Part shown: positions 1 to 10,548 of the stretch, in pieces | How positions within the stretch are numbered: the first letter of the stretch is position 1 | How the letters are laid out: the number at the start of each line of letters is the position of its first letter | Assembly (NCBI GenBank): GCA_015680685.1 | Contig: MNCI01023407.1 | Span: 10,302 to 74,301 of the forward strand | DNA length: 64,000 nt | Direction: 5' to 3' | DNA from: Gnetum montanum | Taxonomy: Eukaryota; Streptophyta; Gnetopsida; Gnetales; Gnetaceae | Translations under genes and position numbers: made by a program | The notes under the pieces: generated by a model | Databases searched by the model: none | What the model was told of the DNA's origin: nothing | What the model saw: the letters and a program-made list of their open reading frames with translations, nothing else

Positions 1-84
1 CGGCGGTCGCGATATCGCGTACGCGATATCACGGCCTGTGCAGAACGCGTCTCATCAGCGGTCGCGATATTGCGTCTCATCACT
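1..84 (-). repeat. Start of an LTR (minus strand), cut by window edge
   Basis: Read on the minus strand, the LTR begins TGATGAGACGC at position 84 and continues leftward out of the window. A second near-copy of this start lies at 59, so the first 25 bp are duplicated. The segment is rich in GATATCGCG motifs and contains a perfect 20-bp palindrome at 11-30. It closely resembles the U3 of the E4 LTR near 54040-54105. No polypurine tract precedes it, and it abuts the coding remnant of E1, so it looks like a separate insertion into E1. Confidence 0.65.
11..30. repeat. Perfect 20-bp palindrome in LTR U3
   Basis: GATATCGCGTACGCGATATC equals its own reverse complement. It lies within the LTR start at the left edge. 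A near-palindromic equivalent occurs in the E4 LTR at about 54072-54097. Confidence 0.8.
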
Positions 85-960
85 TAGGGATGTCATTGAT
101 GTATCTTAGGATTTTGACTTGCTTGCATATTTTCTTGATGACACAAGGGAATGAAAGTATTAGCTTTCCTACCTTCTTTTTCTCAAACCACCTATGGATC
201 TCAAGAAAGAATAGATGGGCAACTTTAGCATTAAAGTTTTCCATCAAAATGATACTTCCTCTAGTTGCATATGTGGATATCCTATTGAGCCTCTTTATTG
301 AAAAAAAGTAATAGGTGCAAGTTTTAAGTATATCTTTTCCTCAATTTTGAGCTAGCTATAATCTTTGTCTTCTTTACCATATGCCTAGTGTAACCACAAC
401 CTTTTAGCATTAGCATCAAATCTTGTTAAGATCTATACCACATTTGCCTGCTCATTTGGAATGTTGATGGCCTTGGTGGTTGCCTCCACTAAGTAAGGTA
501 CATAGACTTCTTCAATTTTAACTATAGCATCAACCTACTTATTCTACTAGAATTGACACATTTCTCCTAGATACCATTTTCCTTTGTAAGACAATGTGGG
601 CCATAATGGAGATGGTTAAAGTTGTGTCTTCACTACTTTTGGAGCAAATTCCATGAAAGGACCAAAGTTTATTTCCATAATGATTGTGGACATGATGGAA
701 TTTTCTTATATGGCCTAGAGGCATTCTGATGACAACTTAAGGTGTTGTCCTTATTTAAGTACTAGTGGAACTTCTGCCTCTCCTTGGGCTAAGTGCTTGG
801 TGGCAAGAGTTTGTTGATCAATGCTATATGATTGAGCCTCCTACTCTATGTGTTTCACTTGCGGAGTTTTTTCTCCAGTGGCCTCTTGGTCTCTTGCTCC
901 CATGCTAGGAAGGTTCTTCAGTTGTTGGTCTCTTTGGGATCATTTGCAATCAACAAGGAT
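85..960 (-). pseudogene. E1 extra ORF between integrase and 3' LTR (broken)
   Basis: Translated minus-strand segments match the extra ORF of E3 (38990-39860) block by block. The blocks are an NFG-F-E-AP segment, an 'SPLW...WYLGE' segment (E3 has 'SPMW...WYMGE'), a segment with VK-EEV-VPY, then 'FFLEIHRWF' followed by 'LSFPCVIKKICK' (E3 has 'IYLEIEKFF' and 'LPFPCLIRKLCR'). The last block recalls the 'putative plant transposon protein' family seen in plant gypsy elements; this is from memory. The copy has several stops and is cut at 85. Its function is unknown. It sits where envelope-like ORFs lie in some Athila/Tat elements, but no signal peptide or membrane segment is visible. Confidence 0.6.
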
Positions 961-3080
961 TTGAAATTATTAACGTGTTTACCTTAGTTCTTAATAGTTT
1001 TTTATCTTCCTCATATCCTTAGTTAGATCAAGTTCTTATATTATCATGATTGCAAAGTTTGAAAAATTTTCAAAAGGAAATCCCTAGGTGTTATATCATT
1101 ACTTACTTATGACCTTCCACAATTATCATTTTTATACTTATTATGGCTTAAAATAGTTAGTATGGTCCATTAGGAGGATTATCTAAATCTTTCTAGCCTG
1201 AGTTTGATTGATTAACTATGTGTTCTTATTATCTTCTTATACTTATCCTTTATGATATCTTCAAAGTGTTAGGAATTTTTGGCTCAAATATTTAGTTGTA
1301 ACATGCACGATTAAGTGGAGTGCTTCAAGATCAATAAGGTTTATGATTTTTGAAAATTGGAGCTATGAGGGCAAATTTATGGCCTTTGGAAGCTAGTGTG
1401 CAAGAGCTTTGAGAAAAAAAAAACTACAAAAACTCTCTTATTGTAAAATAACGAAGTGAAAATTTTCGCTAACTTCCACTTGTATATATACTATTTTTAT
1501 ATGTGTGACATCATAGATGATATGTCATAGATATGACATCATAAGTGCTACAACGTCATAGCTATGAATCATTGTCAAAATTTTCAAATTTTTCATTGAA
1601 TTTTTGGGAAAAAATGAGTCAAATAGAATTTCTGGAAGATGTAAAACTTGTCGAAAGAATCTTGGGCCATTAATGATGCATAATTTTCAAAAATGTGGTG
1701 TTCAAAGTTCATAAGGAAGGAATCTCGAGCAGTGAAATTTTATTGTATGGATAGGAGATGGGTTATGAATTTCTGTTGTATGGACATATTGTTTGATGAT
1801 ATGGGAAGTATTTATTGGATCTTGATTGGTCTGGAAGACACAAGATCATGTGGAATTTCTTGTCAAGTATGAAATACAAGAGTTATACAAGTGGTTCCTA
1901 CCTAAAGCAGGCTCCAACCCTTAGTGCCCTTGTATAACCATGCCTAAAAGTGTCCTTAGGCACTCAAGGAGTTAAATGTAAGTGATACCTGTCTAGAAAA
2001 ACACACATGTTAGTATTGCCAAATTGGGAAAATAACACTATATTACACAAAATTACAAGTTATGATTAAATATATAGTGAGGTGAGATGGACTAGAGAAG
2101 GGATTACTAAAACTAGGACATGAGGTAGCTTACCATAGGCATAATAAATCATTGTGTGTGATTTGTGGTTAAGATAATCATTAGCCCTTCTTCTCAAGAT
2201 TTAAACCAAGTCCAAACCACTTTCTAGTGACATCGCATTGTTTCATCTCTAGAAGTTACAACTATAAGACTATCACTATTGTGAGTATTAACACTTGGCA
2301 TACTACTCAAGGGAGGAGGTTATTCATTGCACTTTTTATTTTTTGATTCCTAAGAAGCATTTTACCTTCAAGCATGGGTAACATGTCTTTCTATTGGGAT
2401 CTCCAAAAAATTTATTCTATGCATGGAATTTATTTTTAACTATGTCAACTTTACCAGAGGACTACATTCAAGCATGGGTAACATGTCTTTCCAATGACAT
2501 AGTAAGGTAGCACTTAGTGTACTCTTACTCCCATTTTTTGTTAGATCTACAAGGATACAGTACATCCTTAGCAATAGGATAAAACTTATAGTAGTACACC
2601 TAGAGAATCCACAAATCCCCTTAATATCACATCTTTGCATTCCCACTTGGTTCCTTACCCTTCGGTCTAGGCATAATGATCATAGGTTTATTCTTAGTTT
2701 TATTGTGAGAAGAATATCATTATGGCCATGGTAATAACCTCTTATTGTTGAAATGAGTGGATGGATGTTGTGGTCTCACTATATAAGTAACCAATCCCTT
2801 ATGATTTGATAATATAGAGAAATATTCACCTTATTGGAACTACATCTTGCTCTATTCTATATATTTTATTGAAAATTAATAAAAATATGTACAAGAAAAA
2901 TGATGAGAAAGTATGAAAAATTACGAAAGATATCAAGAATGGAAAGGATAAAAAGAATGAAAAATAATCAAAGAATTAAGAAATTATTAAGAAATTGAAA
3001 GATATAAAAGAATAGGAAAATATATCAAGAAAGTGGAAAAAGTAATAAGAACGTGAAATATTTAGAAGGTACCTACATGT
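961..3080 (-). other. E1 spacer between integrase and extra ORF
   Basis: This is non-coding. Parts match, in reverse, the post-integrase spacer of E3. For example, the motif CAAGCATGGGTAACATGTCT at about 2372-2391 and again at 2468-2487 is the reverse complement of E3 sequence near 37693. That motif is duplicated here about 96 bp apart. The stretch 2870-3070 is a purine-rich low-complexity tract (AAGAAAT-like). Confidence 0.55.
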
Positions 3081-4330
3081 CATGGTGTACATCCCCATGA
3101 CTATTATTAGGATTGATCAACCAGAAAAGTGAACAATTAGAGGACATTTTGATAGGCTAGGTAGAATCCTTAGTGGAGTTGGGATACTCATAATAATGTT
3201 TGACTTGTTGGATTTTTACCAAGATAAGCTTGTGTGGACTAGATGGATGGTGAATTTGCATGACACTTGATGGGTAAGCCACCTAGATGATGTATGACCC
3301 TTCCCAAAGCATTTGAAATTTAGCCTTTTATTGGACATGATTGGGATTGTAATATAGGACCTTATCATGTGGTTGTATCAACACTTGTTGTATTTGTGCA
3401 TTGTGCCTATGCTTTTAGTATTTCTTGTGAATCTCATTACTCATAAGTGCTACTAGCCTATTTTCTTCTAACAAATTAAGATTCATTAGATACTTCTTTT
3501 GGGCTAAGCTTAGGTTTAGGTTAAGTTTGTTGGTAGTAGCTAGAGTTTGAAGCTTTGCCTGGATTAATAGCATGGATGATTTACCATAAACTAGCTCATA
3601 GGGTGAACAACCAATGGATAGTTTCCACATTGTTCTATAAGTCCATAGAGCATCATTGACCTAAGTGCTCCAATCCTTTCTAAATTTTCTAACCATCCTA
3701 GTTAATATTTTAGTGATTTCACAGTTAATTACTTCTGCCTAACCATTGGCTTGGGAATGATTAGGTGTGGTCAATTTCTGGTTCACCCTAAGTTGTTGCA
3801 TGAGATTCTTAAAAGTAGCATGGGTAAAATGAGTCCCATTATCTAAAATAAGCATTCTCGTTACTCTAAATTGATTCACCACATGTTGTTGAAAGATTTT
3901 GGTAGCTTTTTTGGCTATATATTCTTTGACTACTATTGCATCTGTCCATTTTGTACAATAATCCATGGTCATTATTATGTAGGCCTTCCCATTCAACATT
4001 AATGTGATGGGTCCCATAAAGTCAATTCTACATATATTAAACAATTCTAATGATTGTATCCACTATTGCGACCCTTCGTTCTTGGTTGTTATTCCTCCAT
4101 CTTTCTAGCATCTTTCATAAGATTGTGTGAAGTTATGGGCATCTTGGAATAAGGTAGGCTAGAATTAGCTTGCTATCATTATTTTCAATACCTTTTTATG
4201 TTCTACATAATGGCCACCACATGGGCCTTCATGTGCATCCTGTAGGGTTCGTTGTTGATTACATTCCAGTATGCACCAGTGGACTAACTCATTAGCACAA
4301 ATCTTGTAAAGGTTTTCATTTATTTTCATA
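3080..4330 (-). pseudogene. E1 integrase (broken)
   Basis: Retroviral-type integrase remnant, which would insert element cDNA into host DNA. The core lies at 3739-4044 with the block DFMGPITLMLNGKAYI, then LDNGTHFTHATF and a C-terminal 'HSQANG'. In related copies these carry the first two catalytic acidic residues and the region before the third. A C-terminal piece at 3415-3630 contains SPYELVYGK. The frame is broken between the pieces. E4 and E3 have the same order and blocks, which supports the call. Confidence 0.8.
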
Positions 4331-5870
4331 TATCTCTTAACCTTATGAAGGGATTGTTCTTTCTGTTTCTTGCTCCACTCAATAAGTAGCTCTTATGTAG
4401 TTAAATAAGTCATGTCATCAGTTTTTCATGACTTCTTTGTTGAGTCCACAACCATTATTGTCTTAGTAAACATATTTTCATCAGGAAATTGATCTAACAA
4501 TGGTTCTATGTGGTCTTATGAGTCCATCTTAGTCTCGATAAGTGATCAGCTACTATGTTTTTTGTGCTCTTCTTATTAATCATTGTTATGTCAAATTCCT
4601 GTACAATGATGAGCCATCAAATCATCCTTGGATTAACCATTGGATTGTTCATAAGAATTCAAATTGTAGTATGGTTAGTGTGAACATAGATTAGATACTC
4701 GAGCATATAGTGTTGGAATTTTTCTAGCACATACACCACTACCATAAGCTCATTTGGTATTGTGGTGTAGTTAAGTTGTGCTCCAATGATGCTTTTTCTA
4801 GTATAATGTATATGGTAAGGTCTTTTTGGTCATCCAACTATGTTAGTACTACACCAAGTGAATAGTTTGAAGCATTTGTCATAATTTGAAAAGGCTTAGA
4901 CAAATTCAAAGCTCAAAGGATTGGTATCTGGCTCAACTTTTGTTTTAATGTTTTGAATGCCTTTTCACATGATTTGGTCCACTAAAGTGGTGCATCCTTC
5001 TTGGTTAGCTCTCTTAGCAATTTTGTAATTTTTGAAAAATTTTCTATAATCTTCTATAGTACCCCATGTGGCCTAAAAATGATTAGACATCTTTAACAAT
5101 TTGTGGCCTTTGGATGATGTTTTATATGACTCTGATCTTTTCAAGATCTACTTCTATTTCTATTTGTGAAATTCTATGTCCTAACATAATTTCATCCTAG
5201 ACCATAAGATGGCTCTTCTGCCAATTGATATTTAAGTTGGTCTCTACACATCTTTTTGGTACCTACTCTAAACAATCTAGTGCTTGTTTAAAATCTAGCC
5301 CATATGTTGAAAAATAGTCCATAAATACTTCAATGTCATTGCCTATATATTTTTGAAAGATACTAAGTATAAGTCTCTGAAAGGTGACTGGTGTATTGCA
5401 AAGACCAAAAGACATTCTCTGATAAGCGAATGTTCCCCATGGACTAGTGAACATTATATTTTCTTGGTCCTCAAGCATAAAGTGGATATGGTTTTATACA
5501 CTATACCCATCCAAAAAACTATAGTACTCATGTCCTACAATAGTGTCTAGGACTTGGTCAACAAATTGTAAGGGGAAATGATTCTTGAATGTGGTACGGT
5601 TCAACAATTGGAAGTTAATGCACACTCTCCACTTATCCCCCTTTCTTTCGAACAATTAATAAAGGACTAATCCATTCATTGTCTATAATGAAATAAATGA
5701 ATTCTACCTTTAGTAATTTTTCCAATTCTTGCTTGATTACTTATTTGAGCTTTGGATTTAGCCTTCTCTATGGTTGATGTCATGGTTTCATTAATGATCG
5801 ATGTATAACTACTATTGACAAATTCTAGGATCAATGCTAGTGATCTCATCATAAGACTAGGAAAATGTTG
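4331..5870 (-). pseudogene. E1 reverse transcriptase and RNase H region (broken)
   Basis: The RT core is visible at 5263-5478, with WGTFAYQRMSFGLCNTPVTF followed by the catalytic-box region 'VFMDYFSTYG'. The second aspartate of the usual (Y/F)xDD box is tyrosine here, so the enzyme would be inactive. RNase H-like sequence follows toward 4400, with many stops. Homologous boxes read FIDD in E3, FMDN in E4 and FMDD in E5. Confidence 0.8.
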
Positions 5871-6680
5871 TTGGCCACTTATTGATCACTTCCAACAACT
5901 TCTTTTTTTGTTCCTTGTCTAGGTTGGCTTTAATTATGATTGACTTCTTATCATTTAAGAAAACATATTCTAGTGCTATTGATAGAGCTTTCAATTCTAA
6001 GGGTTTTGGTTCAACTTTGTCTAGGATCTTGAGTTTTTCCATTCTATTTCTTCTTCTTGACATATGTGTGGATAGGGGTTCCTTCTCTTGAATTGCTCTA
6101 AGTTGTTAGTGTCTTCTACGTAGGAACTTATAATTTGATTTATTGGTTTCAAGTACATGTTTGATTCAATTTCTTCATTTGTAATTAGCAACTTGGTGTC
6201 TTCTGGTTGAGTGGCTACCCCATACAGGAATTTTTGCACATACATCTCTTCAACACATCTTTTGCATGTTGTATTATTTTCATTGTTAATTTCCCATACT
6301 CTATATGCAATTGCACATGTCATCGTTGTATGCGATACATGGAACTCTATGTCTATGAATAATTCTAGCTTCATCTTCCTTGAAGATTTTCAAGGACAAG
6401 TCTCTAATACCAGGCTTAGCATCTATAGTGCTAGGCCAAGTTCTTTCCATTATGATAGATAACTCACCTTTGTTTTTACCTACATGACTAAGAAAATTAT
6501 CAGGATAGGACCAACCACTAATAATATTGATAACATCATCCACTTGTCCTAGTGGAACTATGATCAACTGGTTTGCAAGCTCTAAAGAAATGTTACTTTT
6601 CTTTAATGGTGGTAGATTCTAGGCTTGATACATATCTTGACCCAGAATCAAGCAGAGCCTTGCATGATTTTTGACCTGCT
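5857..6680 (-). pseudogene. E1 aspartic protease and protease-RT linker (broken)
   Basis: A 'LLDSGS' active-site block, a typical retropepsin site, is encoded on the minus strand at about 6637-6660. It is followed at 6301-6567 by the block with IIVPLGQVDDV and the 'IIMERTW' remnant of the conserved IIMGRAW. A Cys-bearing linker (CKRCVEEMYVQKFLYG) lies at 6021-6374, and the start of RT follows. Segments are in different frames, so the polyprotein is broken. Homologues are the protease ORFs at 19654-20355 (E2) and 50045-50863 (E4). Confidence 0.75.
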
Positions 6681-7505
6681 ATTTGCAGGTATACCAAGGG
6701 ACTTCCTAGATCTATTCATTTTTTAGAAAGTGCTCCTACCTTTATCCAATGTGTAATGGTTTGAGTTAGCATGATAGTTGTCAAATTTGCAGTGGATGAT
6801 GATGGAAGCTTATTGTTTCTTGGAGGATTAGATGTGGATGAAGTGGAAGTAGATGTGCTCCCCATCCTTCAAACCCTTTTTGGACTTGTTCAGAAGAATG
6901 ACCATTTCTTGGATTGTGGTTCATGCATGATTTATTCCTCCTATATGTTAACTATCCTAGTTGCATTCTTTTGTTGTGGCTATGATGGTAATTCTCCTTG
7001 CATTGCAAGTGGTGGTATAGGTGGTAAAGGATTAGGACATTGACTCAACAAACTAGCTACTTGTGGATGCAGGTATGGATTGGAATCCATCCTTGGAGGT
7101 GTAGGTCTATGGTATTCTGGTGGATACTATTGAGGAGCCTAAACTACTACATTTTTCAAAGAGATTAGACACTAGACATAGTATCCATAAGGGTCTAGTT
7201 GCTAATATGGGTACTATTGTTTTGGTGGTGGCATCGCCCATGATTGTGTTTGTTGCCACTATTAATGGTACTGCTCCTATAGCTATGAGTAAGCACCACT
7301 AGGGTCATAGGCTGGTTAGAAGATTTTCCGGTAGTTACCTTGAGAGTAAGATAACTGTTTGGGAATTTTCTTCTTGATGAACCTTATATTAAGTGCATAT
7401 GTTCCTATTTCTTGCAAATGTGCCATGATAGGACAATATATCCTAGGATGTTCATACTGGCACACTGTATATCCTTCTCATCCTTTGAACTTGTATTATA
7501 ACATT
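6681..7505 (-). pseudogene. E1 gag, C-terminal part only
   Basis: This is the Pro/Gln/Tyr-rich C-terminal gag tail plus a remnant of the zinc-knuckle block at about 7430-7470. The block reads CQYEHPRIYC on the minus strand, where E4 has CEICQYNHPKGYC. The first cysteine is lost. Sequence upstream of the knuckle is missing, because at about 7505 the similarity stops and unrelated LINE-like DNA begins. Confidence 0.65.
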
Positions 7506-8420
7506 CTGCCATGAAAGCCACTTTTACTCTCTTGATTTTTCAAAGCATTAATTGTAAAATGAAATGAAGTGAAGCTTTACTACATTCAAAGACCCATAGG
7601 ATCTATTGGACAAATATTATATTTTCATGAAATATAAAGATAAACTCTACAAATTGACCAAGCACCAATAGAGGTATCAAAGATAAATATTACAAGTTTT
7701 TTGCTATAACATTATAACATTGTCTCAAATGGGTATTTATAGCAAAATAAAGAAACACATGTAACTCATCTTCAAGAGCTCCTGAATCACACAACTTACA
7801 AATGCAATCTTCTTAAGGGAGTCGAGTCTATCTTTCACTTTTAATTCTAGGATGAGAAGAACCTAAGCAAATGTTGCTAATAACATTTTGATACTTAATT
7901 AAAATAGCAATTGATAGATAGTGAGCTTCCACATCTAGTTTATTAGATCTAATGTGATGTAAATAAAATTATTGCTTGCCTTTTACATTAGATCATATTT
8001 GTGTTAAAACCTTATTCTTGACTAGTTGGCAAATATGCTTAGGATTGTACTGCATGTCCTCCGAAGAGATATTCCATTTCCTCAAATATTGCATCCTCTA
8101 AAAATACCAACCATGGTCTCGCAAATCATCAAGAACTGCTTTAGAGATTTTGTCTTACCTTGAAATATGCAAGCTATGAATGTATGTAATGAATTAGCAC
8201 AACGCTTTTGCTTCTAAAGGTAATAAATCATATTCATAGAGTAAGGTGTTCACATCTTCACCTTTAACTCATCAAGAAAAAAACATTTTGCACTCTTTTA
8301 ATGTCTTTTCAAAGTTTAGCATTGGGTCAAAGTCACCAAACAATAAATCCATATACTAGGTTGTACACCTCAATATCCTAAAATTGCAAATTTTTTCCTT
8401 TTCATATTATTCTTGGTGTC
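7506..8420 (-). pseudogene. Probable LINE ORF2 C-terminal remnant
   Basis: On the minus strand near 7700-7830 the translation contains CKLCDSGALEDELHVFL, close to the Cys-rich block (C-x2-C...H...C) at the end of plant LINE (L1-type) ORF2 proteins. The last cysteine is replaced. Upstream on the minus strand (7990-8330) a frame-shifted coding-like stretch continues (e.g. SKAVLDDLRDHGWYF). No poly(A) tail or target duplication was identified. It joins E1 gag at about 7505 on one side and a SINE-like repeat on the other. The call rests on the Cys block alone. Confidence 0.45.
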
Positions 8421-8484
8421 TTTACTTATTATTAATATTATTTTTGGATCTAAAACCATCATTAAAGCAAATCTATTTAACTAC

Positions 8485-8650
8485 TGGTGATGGGTGGCTC
8501 AAGGGATTAGCTCATTGTCTTGTTAAGCCAAAGGTGGCTAGTTCGAGTTATACTTAAGGTATTGTTATATTTTTATATAATTCTTGTAATGCATCATGGT
8601 AACTATATATTTTAAGGTGTACACATAATCAAATTATAGTTGTGACATCT
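8485..8650 (+). repeat. tRNA-derived SINE-like repeat, copy 1
   Basis: An A-box-like TGGCTCAAGGG near 8492 and a B-box-like AGTTCGAGTTA near 8537 have tRNA-like spacing, followed by an AT-rich body. A diverged second copy lies at 56338-56505 and aligns across the head and body (shared CTTAAGG, TATATAAT, ATCATG, GGTGTAC landmarks). Two copies with Pol III boxes in the same place support a SINE. Exact ends are unclear. Confidence 0.5.
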
Positions 8651-8681
8651 TCTTTTAAAAAAACTATTTACTTATATTTAC

Positions 8682-9572
8682 TAATGAAACCTGATATGTC
8701 AAGTAGTTAAGTCATGCAGATACAATAAAGCATATTTTGTCAAGTGCATCAGTAGGTTGAGATCTCACAAATGCTACATCGCATATGCCTTATCATAGAT
8801 GCTATATCACATCTGCTATAACTAAGTTGGTTTGATGTAACCAAATGAGTTAACACATCCCTGTCGATGCAGTCTCTATATTTGCCTATAAATATACAAG
8901 AGAACCCATCGCATATTTGGCACCATTTGGTTAATAGTGTGGTTGAACTTTTGCATTCTTATTTTGTAATCTTAGCAAATAGTTAGTGCATGTAGCATGG
9001 ATTTGAGTCAATTGTACATGTCTTAGTTAAGTGGCATTGTACCTATACACATTCCATGAAAAATAATAAGATGAAGATTGATTCATATTTATTGTAGCAC
9101 TTTGACTTAAAATAAATTTTCTTTTAATGCAATTTACTTTTTATTTACTTCATGCACATTAATACATTGGCAAAATGAACACAAGCAGTTTCAAGCATAA
9201 ACACGTATTTGCTTGATAATCCTAGTAGCATTATTGTGTGGTTGGTAATCCCAATAGTGGGTACATGAGTTCATGATGTGTATGACATGCTAGGAACAGA
9301 TACTCATTGTCTTTAGGACAGTGTAGCATTTATCTTCTTGTTATTAGTTAAAATAAATTAAATAATTAAATTTCATGCTTTTATATAACTTAGCCAGAGG
9401 TGCATAACATCATAATCATATACAACTAGTTAAGTGGGAAGACAGTGACTTGTGATCAATGGTTAACCATCTAGATACCACACTAATCCCATCTACAAAA
9501 TTCAGCTAAATGACATGTATAATGATTAAACTTTAATTCATATAATTGAGTGTAAGAGATACCTGCTCATCA
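8682..9572 (+). repeat. Solo LTR (gypsy group) with TTTAC target duplication
   Basis: The LTR begins TAATGAAACC (the TGATGA start with one change) and ends GCTCATCA. It is flanked by TTTAC at 8677-8681 and 9573-9577. Internal landmarks are a TATAAATA box at 8887-8894, the 'GGTAATCCCAATAGTG' block and the terminal 'GTGTAAGAGATACCT' block shared with other LTRs here. No internal element sequence adjoins it, so it is a recombination product. Upstream of the TATA box is a cluster of GCTACATCGCATAT-like motifs. Confidence 0.85.
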
Positions 9573-9613
9573 TTTACTCATCCTCTATCCTTCTTGGTAA
9601 GACCATAAGTAGA

Positions 9614-9813
9614 ATTTTGTGGAGGTGCACGTGTAAAGTCTTACCAACTTCTTGATCGACACGATTTTGTGGAGGTGCACGTGTAAAGTCTTACCAACTT
9701 CTTGATCGACACGATTTTGTGGAGGTGCACGTGTAAAGTCTTACCAACTTCTTGATCGACACGATTTTGTGGAGGTGCACGTGTAAAGTCTTACCAACTT
9801 CTTGATCGACACG
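9614..9813. repeat. Four perfect 50-bp tandem repeats, each with a CACGTG
   Basis: Four identical 50-bp units lie at 9614-9663, 9664-9713, 9714-9763 and 9764-9813. Each starts ATTTTGTGGAGGTGCACGTG and ends GATCGACACG. Each carries CACGTG, the plant G-box core, so four G-boxes are spaced exactly 50 bp apart. There is no spacer, so it is not CRISPR-like. The absence of mismatches in otherwise decayed DNA suggests a recent expansion or an assembly artefact. It ends 553 bp before the ATG of the CML fragment. Confidence 0.95.
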
Positions 9814-10366
9814 ATTGATTGCTGCACCAAAATGAAAAACTTTTGAAATGGGAAAGACACGCAGGCCTGCGATTTTTCATGCAAATTTCTATGAATTCGA
9901 CACTTGCCGCAGGACCTCTTATATTGAAACTTTCAAACTCAACAAATTTGGACTTTGCTTTACCTGACAAGTTTTATTCTTTTCTTTATGGAAATTTGAA
10001 GAAGTCCTGGTTGTATGTGTGAAAAATAGTGGCAGAAGCCAGAAAGTACGATGACAAGTCGTCCCTGAAGAATAATCAAATCAGCCACAGCGCGTGGACG
10101 TAGAAAGTCGTGGAATGGGATGGCAAACTAAAAGTAACGTTCGCTGACAGCTCTATCATCCAACAAGAAAGACTGTAAGAACTTTCCCGGATGCATTATT
10201 CCTTCTTTTTTCTAAGAAAAAATTTATTATACAAATATGCAGCGAAGCAGCTCATTAGCTCAGAATATACTTCTTAACAGGATCGTAGGCTTAGTTTGCA
10301 GAAAAATTCTTTTGAATTTTGGTTTCTTTGCGTTGGTCAATCGATCGATTAATTTTCGTCGTTTAA
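9814..10366 (+). other. Upstream flank of the CML fragment
   Basis: This stretch is less AT-rich and less repetitive than its surroundings and shows no LTR or transposon similarity. It may be the former promoter and 5' UTR of the calmodulin-like gene starting at 10367. A TATA-like stretch (TTATTATACAAATAT) lies at about 10225-10240. The small open frame at 9819-10022 resembles nothing I recognise. Confidence 0.4.
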
Positions 10367-10531
10367 ATGGAGAACCCTAGCAAGACATTGGAGATTGAGC
10401 ATTTGCAGAGATTATACGAGCGGCTGGACTTTGACGCAGATGGAAGACTCAAGAGCAAATGAAATCAACGCATTTCTACAAAATCTGGGCATGGTAGTAG
10501 TGCCGATTCATGAAATGCAAGATATTGTCCC
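10367..10531 (+). pseudogene. Calmodulin-like protein, N-terminal fragment (EF-hand 1)
   Basis: The ATG at 10367 opens a frame giving MENPSKTLEIEHLQRLYERL and then an EF-hand loop beginning DFDADGRL (10427-10450). One extra nucleotide at 10451-10454 shifts the frame and gives a stop. In the next frame the loop continues A-N-E with glutamate at loop position 12 (10461-10463), then a helix INAFLQNLGM. This is the expected first EF-hand of a four-hand plant CML protein, a calcium sensor. The coding match stops near 10531, where copia gag begins. The frameshift and truncation make it a pseudogene fragment. It probably belongs with the EF-hand piece at 25851-26128. Confidence 0.7.
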
Positions 10532-10548
10532 CTGTTTTTCATCATCCC

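Larger units (their letters stand above)
85..7505 (-). mobile_element. E1: degenerate Ty3/gypsy element without its LTRs
   Basis: On the minus strand the order from 7505 leftward is gag C-terminus, protease, reverse transcriptase, RNase H region, integrase, a non-coding spacer, then an extra ORF cut at 85 by another LTR. The order and the close similarity to E2-E5 identify it as a gypsy element of the same group. Neither LTR is present: the gag end is replaced at about 7505 by LINE-like sequence, and the other end is cut by the LTR at 84. All reading frames carry stops or frameshifts. Confidence 0.85.

Noticed and set aside
9614-9813. CRISPR-like array
   Set aside because: The units are directly adjacent with no spacers, and the context is a plant nuclear genome.
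9819-10022. 67-codon frame after the G-box repeats
   Set aside because: No motif recognised. It is more likely upstream flank of the CML fragment.
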